Positions 44,938 to 49,709 of a DNA stretch of 49,709 nucleotides are shown one piece after another (position 1 is the first letter of the stretch; each line of letters begins with the position of its first letter). The stretch spans positions 1 to 49,709 of the forward strand of contig JAGVEJ010000237.1 of the NCBI GenBank assembly GCA_020058225.1. The letters run 5' to 3'. The notes below the pieces were generated by a model that worked only from the letters and a program-made list of their open reading frames with translations, did no database searches and was not told the DNA's origin. Source of the stretch: Candidatus Zixiibacteriota bacterium. GTDB taxonomy: Bacteria; Zixibacteria; MSB-5A5; GN15; PGXB01. Position numbers and translations under genes: made by a program.

Positions 44938-46032
44938 ATGAAAATTGAAATTATTAACTCTTTGGATGATTTTTATGCGCTGGAGCCGGTGTGGAATCAG
45001 CTATTACAAAAAAGCGGGGCCAATAGTCCCTTTATGACATTTGAATGGTGTCGGGCATGGCTGGAGACTTTCGGCGACAAATTAGCGCTTCATATTTTGA
45101 CAATGAAAGATAATGAAAGCATAAGAGCCATAGCGCCATTTATTATAAAAAAAAATGGATTGCTGACTTTTATTGGGTATCCCCAAAATGATTATGCCGG
45201 ATTTATTATTAACCCTAATTTTGCCGACGCCTATGATGAAATTGCCGAATATCTTTCATCCAATAAAAAAAAATGGAGAAAAATAATTCTCGATCAATTT
45301 GCCGAAGATAATACACAGATAGAATATTTTATCAAGTCTCTTCAAAAATATTCAATTCCCTTCAGAATCGAACCCTCAGATTCATGCCCGGCCATGATTA
45401 TCGAAGATAGAGAAGTCGCCAGAAAGATGTATTATAAACGAAATATCACCAGTTATATCAATTGGTTTAATAAAGAAGGGGAATTTCGGTACAATATTTA
45501 TACTGATATAAATAACGCCCTTGAGCATCTTAATGACCTGTTTGTCCAACATATCAATAGATGGGACGGCACATCCACGCCAAGTTATTTCCATGATGAA
45601 AAAATGAAAGAATTCTACAGAAAATTTGTATCATATATGCATCCGAAGGGATGGTTGCAATTTTCCAGCCTGACTTTTAATGATAAATATCTTGCTCTTT
45701 ATATCAGTTTTGAATATGGGCATAAGCTTATTCTCTACAAAACGAGTTTCAATTTGGATTATTCCAAAAAATCACCCGGCCAGGTGATATTAAGATATCT
45801 TCTTGATTATGCCCTGGAACGGAATTTTAAGGCGCTTGATTTTGCCCGTGGCGATGAGGGTTATAAAGATAGATTTGCCAATGCCATCAGAAAAAGCAGA
45901 CGTCTAATTATTTATAAGAACGGGATGGCAAAGTTTTTGGCGGATTCCTTTTTTTCTTTCCGGTATTCCAAGGCAGTAGATGTTATATATAGAAATAAAT
46001 TTGCGCTGAGGATAAGGAAAAAGTTATTTTAG
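44938..46032 (+). CDS. FemAB/CelD-like GNAT acyltransferase
   Basis: A 364-residue protein of the double-GNAT type found in exopolysaccharide loci. It has an NSPFMTFEW segment near residue 29 and the C-terminal GNAT half with YKTSFNLDYSKKSPGQV, a long helix and ALDFARGDEGYK. Proteins of this type are placed in the CelD/BioF2 group and are related to FemAB, which transfers amino acids from aminoacyl-tRNA. It starts six bases after the deacetylase gene. A role in acylating the deacetylated amine is a reasonable inference; the donor is unknown. Confidence 0.85.
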   Translation: MKIEIINSLDDFYALEPVWNQLLQKSGANSPFMTFEWCRAWLETFGDKLALHILTMKDNESIRAIAPFIIKKNGLLTFIGYPQNDYAGFIINPNFADAYDEIAEYLSSNKKKWRKIILDQFAEDNTQIEYFIKSLQKYSIPFRIEPSDSCPAMIIEDREVARKMYYKRNITSYINWFNKEGEFRYNIYTDINNALEHLNDLFVQHINRWDGTSTPSYFHDEKMKEFYRKFVSYMHPKGWLQFSSLTFNDKYLALYISFEYGHKLILYKTSFNLDYSKKSPGQVILRYLLDYALERNFKALDFARGDEGYKDRFANAIRKSRRLIIYKNGMAKFLADSFFSFRYSKAVDVIYRNKFALRIRKKLF

Positions 46033-46042
46033 TCTGGATAAT

Positions 46043-46648
46043 ATGACTATTGAAACAAAAGGGTTTTGGAATTTTCTGCGCCATGCCAAATGGGATTTTC
46101 AAAATAAGAAATTCCATTATAAGCAGGCTTTTTATTCATGGATTCCGGGTGATGTGGGATTCATTTTAAGATATAGGCTTTATAAAAAATATTTAAAAGC
46201 GGTCGGTGAAGAGACAATTTTTTATGAAGGCGTTTATATCAGAAACCCCCAGAATTTATCGCTTGGCCATCATTGTGCGATTGGCGTAGATAACGCTTTT
46301 CAGGCGGCGGGGCATCTAATTATCGGGGATTATGTGATTTTCGGTCCCGGCGTAAAAATATGGACTTCAAACCATATTTATGCTGACCCCAATGTACCGA
46401 TTTTGGAGCAGGGTTCTGAATTTAAAGAAGTATCTATCGGCGATGATACTTGGATTGCCGCCAATGCCTTCATTATGCCCGGCGCGAAAATTGGAAAGGG
46501 ATGTGTCATTTCCGCGGGAGCAGTGGTAGGCGCTAAACTATATAAAGATTACTCCATTTTGGCGGGCAATCCGGCTCGTGTTATTGGTTTCCGTAATCAA
46601 CAAACACCAACGGCGCCGCCATCGTCGGCCTCTGGTAAGGAAGAGTGA
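46043..46648 (+). CDS. Hexapeptide-repeat acyltransferase
   Basis: A 201-residue left-handed beta-helix protein. Repeats with the I-G-x-x-x-x periodicity run from about residue 70 to 175, and the catalytic His is expected in the WTSNHIYAD segment of the xenobiotic/maltose acetyltransferase type. A C-terminal AGNPARVIG closes the fold. It probably transfers an acetyl group to a sugar of the repeat unit in the cytoplasm. It lies 10 bases after the GNAT gene, on the same likely transcript. Confidence 0.9.
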   Translation: MTIETKGFWNFLRHAKWDFQNKKFHYKQAFYSWIPGDVGFILRYRLYKKYLKAVGEETIFYEGVYIRNPQNLSLGHHCAIGVDNAFQAAGHLIIGDYVIFGPGVKIWTSNHIYADPNVPILEQGSEFKEVSIGDDTWIAANAFIMPGAKIGKGCVISAGAVVGAKLYKDYSILAGNPARVIGFRNQQTPTAPPSSASGKEE

Positions 46649-46669
46649 CAATTTTATTTTACAATAAAT

Positions 46670-47815
46670 ATGCAGGATTCCCCCAAAATCAATATTGCTT
46701 ATATTATCGATGAGATTCCCAGTCCCAATGGCGGCACCGAGGGCCAGCTGTTGATGTTGCTTAGAAACCTTGATAAGTGCAAATTCAGTCCCCATCTTGT
46801 AGTTTTGCGCGGTTCAGAATGGCTTGAAAACAGCGGGCTGGATGTGAATATAAAGGTGCTTGACCTTACAAAACTGCTGAGCCTGAAAGCAATACGAAAG
46901 CTCTTTGTATTTCGTAAGTTCTGTCAAGCCAATCGGATTGAAATAATTCAAACATATTTTAATGATTCCTTTATCTTTGCAGTGCTGGCTGGAAAATTTG
47001 CCGGAGTAAAGACGATAATCTCTTGTCGAAGAAATCTTGGCCCTGGTTTCTGGGGGAGAAAGTCACTTCTTTTTTTCTTTCGTCTGTTGAAATTTATAAC
47101 CACAAAATATTTGGCCAACAGCCAAGCCACGAAAGAATCAATAGTCCAATTTGAAAGTATTCGACCGGAACGGGTTGGGGTAATTTATAATGGCCTAAAT
47201 TTGGAAAGGTTTGCAGGAATGACAGAATCTTTCCGAGAAGAATGCCGGCAAAAATTTGGTTTTGTTCAATCGCATTTTGTCATTGGTATGGTTTCGCATT
47301 TTCGTCCGGAAAAAAATATTCCGCTGTTCATAAAGGCAGGTGCCATAATTAGCAAGAAATTTCCGGCCGTTCGATTCATTCTTGTCGGCGGCGGTCCACT
47401 CGAGGAATCGATTAAAAGTCAGATAAAAGATATGGGGCTCGAATATGTTTTTCTTCTTCCGGGACCGATAATGGATGTCGTTCCATATTTGGCGGCGATG
47501 GATATTGCCTGTCTTACCTCTGACGGTGAGAGTTACTCTAATGCTATTATTGAGTATATGGCGGCTGGTTTGCCAGTAGTTGCTACGTCAGTTGGAGGAA
47601 CTATTGAGGCGCTTCAAAATACGGGCATTCTTATCCCGCCCCATGACGAATCCGCCCTTGTCTCATCGATTCTGGGGCTTATAGAAGATCCGGTGCGGCA
47701 AAAAGAGCTGTCTGCCAAAGGAAAAAAAGAGGCCTTCGAGAAATATAGTGTCGAGAAGATGATCACTGAGTATGAAAATGTTTATGAGGATTTTATATGC
47801 CGGACCCCTCTATAA
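46670..47815 (+). CDS. Glycosyltransferase, GT4 family
   Basis: The 381-residue enzyme has NGGTEGQL in the N-terminal acceptor domain, VIYNGLNLERF at the domain boundary, MVSHFRPEKN, and the donor site SYSNAIIEYMAAGLPVVATSV. There is no clear ribosome site before its ATG. It is the last intact gene in the tightly packed part of the cluster. Its 3' end overlaps a decayed glycosyltransferase reading frame by 19 bases. Confidence 0.92.
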   Translation: MQDSPKINIAYIIDEIPSPNGGTEGQLLMLLRNLDKCKFSPHLVVLRGSEWLENSGLDVNIKVLDLTKLLSLKAIRKLFVFRKFCQANRIEIIQTYFNDSFIFAVLAGKFAGVKTIISCRRNLGPGFWGRKSLLFFFRLLKFITTKYLANSQATKESIVQFESIRPERVGVIYNGLNLERFAGMTESFREECRQKFGFVQSHFVIGMVSHFRPEKNIPLFIKAGAIISKKFPAVRFILVGGGPLEESIKSQIKDMGLEYVFLLPGPIMDVVPYLAAMDIACLTSDGESYSNAIIEYMAAGLPVVATSVGGTIEALQNTGILIPPHDESALVSSILGLIEDPVRQKELSAKGKKEAFEKYSVEKMITEYENVYEDFICRTPL

Positions 47816-48174
47816 AAATCAGTATTATCTCTAATATTTATGGGTTGGAAAAAATCCGCAGAGAAGGATTAGAAATAGAGTTTTGTCACTATCCGAAGGG
47901 GAAATGGAAAGTACTCGTGCTGAAAAAGGCATATCTCTTTCTGGTATTGATGAAAGACACAGGCGGCTATCAGAATTACCTTCATCTTCGTTTGGAGCAA
48001 TTCCGTGCAAAGGCGGTAGATGCAAGGTCTCTTATGGAAACAATTCGGCAGGCCCTTTCGATTCCTGATTTCAAGATTCGCTGCGGGAGTCAAGGAAGAA
48101 GAATCGTTGCCGAGAAGTTCAACTTCGATGCACAAGTCAGGCAGATAGAGGAGATTATCGAACGCTATGTATGA
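47797..48174 (+). pseudogene. Glycosyltransferase remnant with internal deletions
   Basis: The 125-residue frame looks like three pieces of a larger glycosyltransferase joined in frame. Residues 1-38 (IKISIISNIYG to PKGKWK) align with the start of the next gene's product (VKVLTDIHSL to PKGKS). Residues 39-73 (LKKAYLFLVLMKDTGGYQN) align with its residues near 110-150 (LLKRVYRFLMYFKNTTGYQK). The last 50 residues resemble a GT4 C-terminus (VDARSLMETI, GRRIVAEKFNFD). The acceptor core and donor-binding domain are missing, so it should be inactive. A GAGG ribosome site and overlap with the preceding gene mean it may still be translated. Confidence 0.68.
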
Positions 48175-48231
48175 CAACCTGTTTCGAGCCGGGGAGTCCC
48201 ATATCCCGATTGAGGCTTTGAGGTCCGGACG

Positions 48232-49272
48232 ATGAGCGCTGCGTCAAAGTCAAACATACCCAGGGTGAAGGTTCTCACCGATATCCACTCCCTCGCGGAC
48301 TTCAGCACAAACGATCTCATAATTTCGATTATCCCTCTCCCCAAGGGAAAGTCTCGGCTTGTCAATGTTATCAAGAGCTTCATGGCGTCTTTCTCATGCG
48401 ACTATATACTACTGAATTTTTCCCCCCTTGAGCTATTCTTGCTGGCGCTTTTCAAGATATTGATACCGGTGAATCGAGCCAAACTTGTCTCGTTGGATCT
48501 CATCCTTACGGTTCCAACGAGCGCTCGAGATCAGCTGATACGCCCACTCAAGGTAATGCTGTTGAAGAGAGTGTACCGATTTCTGATGTATTTTAAGAAC
48601 ACTACCGGGTATCAAAAACTCTATCGTATTGATCCGGGCAAATTCACATACATACCGTTCAAGATTAACTCAATTGAGCTTGTGCTAAAGCAGCAAATAT
48701 CGGATCAAGGGTATATTTTCTGTGGCGGGAAGTCACGTCGGGATTTCAGCACATTATTCAGGGCCGTAGAGGGACAGCCGGTATCTGTTCGAGTTGTGAC
48801 CCCGACTAACGATCGAATTGCAGAACATGGATCCTTTCTGGACTCGTCTCAACTGCCCGCCAATGTCCGGGTAGTGCATGACGATGGAACTCCCCAGTCG
48901 TTTTTGAACCACATGGCCGCAGCTCGCATGGTCGTATTGCCTATTAAGAAAAATAACCTATCCGCTTCCGGATTGGGCGTGTACATTTTGGCCATGGCCC
49001 TCAAAAAGTGCGTCATTATTTCTGCGGGGCCGGGCGTGGATGATAATCTTACCGGTGAACAAGCCATCATTGTGCCGCCGGAGGACCCTGCCGCCCTGCG
49101 GCTGGCGATTCTGAGGGCGACTCAGGATGACGAGTACAGAAATCTGGTGGCAGAAAACGGCTATCGCTATGCCATGTCTCTTGGCGGAACCAAGCAACTC
49201 GTCGCGTCAATTGCCTTGTGGCTGGCTTCCGATTATGCTCAAAAAGTCACAATCAATTCCAACTTGAAGTAA
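48232..49272 (+). CDS. Glycosyltransferase-like protein
   Basis: A 346-residue GT-B type protein. The N-terminal half is divergent; the C-terminal half has FCGGKSRRDF, a GT4-like donor region with SGLGVYILAMALKKCVIIS, GPGVDDNLTGEQAIIVPPEDP, and a closing helix. It probably transfers a sugar in the same pathway. Base usage here looks more G+C-rich than in the preceding cluster genes (many CTC, CGC, GTC codons), suggesting separate acquisition. The preceding pseudogene is a relative. The ATG at 48232 is the first good start. Confidence 0.75.
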   Translation: MSAASKSNIPRVKVLTDIHSLADFSTNDLIISIIPLPKGKSRLVNVIKSFMASFSCDYILLNFSPLELFLLALFKILIPVNRAKLVSLDLILTVPTSARDQLIRPLKVMLLKRVYRFLMYFKNTTGYQKLYRIDPGKFTYIPFKINSIELVLKQQISDQGYIFCGGKSRRDFSTLFRAVEGQPVSVRVVTPTNDRIAEHGSFLDSSQLPANVRVVHDDGTPQSFLNHMAAARMVVLPIKKNNLSASGLGVYILAMALKKCVIISAGPGVDDNLTGEQAIIVPPEDPAALRLAILRATQDDEYRNLVAENGYRYAMSLGGTKQLVASIALWLASDYAQKVTINSNLK

Positions 49273-49398
49273 TGAACTATGCGAAACCGTACCGGCGACG
49301 GTAATGCGCTGGCTATTGGCGGGAATCATTTTATTCATGCGTGCCGAAGAAATATCGATATTACGACGATCCTGATAATAATCGGATTTATGGGATGA

Positions 49399-49578
49399 CC
49401 GGTGGTCCGATGGGCAGGGAAAAGCGCAAAAGGTTATATTACTGACGGCACTGATGGTCTGGTGGTGGATGCTGGCGATGTAGAAGCATTACGCAGCAAA
49501 ATTATTTTCCTTTTGAATGATATATCATTAGCCAAAAAAATCGGTGAAAATGCTCAAAAAAAGGCACAGCAACCATAA
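49399..49578 (+). pseudogene. C-terminal glycosyltransferase fragment
   Basis: Sixty codons (59 residues and a stop) in one frame read like the last third of a GT4 enzyme: PVVRWAG, then YITDGTDGLVVDAGDVEALRS, and a closing helix KKIGENAQKKA before TAA at 49576. The frame is closed by TGA immediately upstream at 49396, with no start codon and no N-terminal two-thirds. It is a truncated remnant of a gene distinct from both neighbours. Its A+T-rich codons resemble the main cluster rather than the 48 kb gene. Confidence 0.7.
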
Positions 49579-49626
49579 TATAGAACCCTCAATAATCAAC
49601 AATCAATATATAATATTATTTTCTAT

Positions 49627-49655
49627 TTGACATACGAATAATAATATGCCATAAT
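49627..49655 (+). promoter_or_regulatory. Sigma-70 promoter for the right-edge gene
   Basis: Perfect -35 TTGACA (49627-49632), 17-base spacer, -10 CATAAT (49650-49655, five of six). It would start transcription about 20 bases before the AGGAGG ribosome site of the gene at 49684. Confidence 0.65.
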
Positions 49656-49683
49656 TCTTTAACCTTAAGGGTAGGAGGAATTA

Positions 49684-49709
49684 ATGGCGCGTCCCAAAGA
49701 AGTTATTGA
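49684..49709 (+). CDS. Start of a gene running off the right edge
   Basis: An ATG at 49684 with a strong AGGAGG ribosome site and a good promoter upstream opens a frame reading Met-Ala-Arg-Pro-Lys-Glu-Val-Ile before the window ends. Eight residues are too few to assign a family. The strong expression signals mark the beginning of a new transcription unit to the right of the polysaccharide locus. Confidence 0.6.

Larger units (their letters stand above)
49273..49683. other. Cluster end: gene remnants and a promoter
   Basis: 411 bases without an intact gene. A glycosyltransferase C-terminal remnant lies at 49399-49578 and a promoter at 49627-49655 (both listed). Upstream of the remnant, a short open frame to 49437 encodes a Tyr-rich peptide ([10 protein letters not shown]) that I could not recognise and that is in another frame from the remnant. 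This is consistent with scrambled or decayed genes at the end of the locus. Confidence 0.5.

Noticed and set aside
26935-49578. Defence island or prophage interpretation of the right half
   Set aside because: All recognisable genes belong to glycan synthesis, export or surface proteins; no nuclease, integrase, capsid or toxin-antitoxin families were seen.

Overview
The window looks like chromosomal DNA from a free-living Gram-negative bacterium, moderately A+T-rich, most likely from the FCB superphylum. A Zixibacteria-like lineage would fit best. The reasons are indirect: large secreted proteins end in the YPNPFN-type C-terminal sorting domain, fibronectin-III repeats carry a TAPGDD signature, a dockerin protein is present, IleRS is of the Bacteroidetes-like GIHH type, Mrp lacks the usual CxxC pair, and many genes have no clear Shine-Dalgarno sequence. 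No rRNA, tRNA, CRISPR array, transposase or integrase was found.

Layout. (1) 1-2.9 kb: left-edge fragment of a secreted Fn3 protein (minus strand), a small exported FlgD-Ig-like protein, and an orphan NtrC-type regulator with an altered sigma-54 contact loop, closed by a strong terminator. (2) 3.0-6.4 kb: a complete dTDP-rhamnose operon (rfbB-rfbA-rfbD and an RmlC-like epimerase). (3) 6.5-11.9 kb: ileS, a DksA/TraR protein, lspA, a possibly structured RNA leader, and mrp. (4) 11.9-16.2 kb: dnaA-dnaN-recF with a probable oriC in the dnaA-dnaN gap. (5) 16.2-20.6 kb: an orphan MalK-type ATPase, then DUF523-DUF1722 (TudS-like), SRPBCC, class II photolyase and DinB-family genes, a likely damage/stress group. 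(6) 20.65-24.7 kb (minus): a 1352-residue secreted protein with 14 tandem 48-residue propeller repeats, Fn3-like domains and a sorting domain. (7) 25.0-26.7 kb: an NFACT/RqcH-family protein.

(8) 26.9-49.6 kb is a large surface-polysaccharide locus: Wzx-type flippase, O-antigen ligase/polymerase, several GT4-type glycosyltransferases, polysaccharide deacetylase, FemAB/CelD-like GNAT, hexapeptide acyltransferase, two CapK/PaaK-like adenylate-forming enzymes, an Asp/Glu racemase, and an asparagine-synthetase homologue whose glutaminase site is destroyed. It also holds two tandem membrane-anchored SGNH proteins, one apparently catalytically dead, plus a dockerin protein and a sorting-domain protein. 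It ends in a zone of decayed glycosyltransferase genes with different base usage, and the window closes on the first codons of a new gene behind a good promoter.

How the genes may work together: the rhamnose operon can supply dTDP-L-rhamnose to the glycosyltransferases of the polysaccharide locus. Wzx and the ligase/polymerase would export and polymerise the repeat units. The deacetylase, GNAT, acyltransferase, SGNH pair and the CapK/racemase/AsnB-like trio would decorate them. The best candidate for new biology is that trio together with the active/inactive SGNH pair: it may attach a racemised amino acid or another amine to the glycan. That is a hypothesis from gene content and residue loss, not something the sequence proves.
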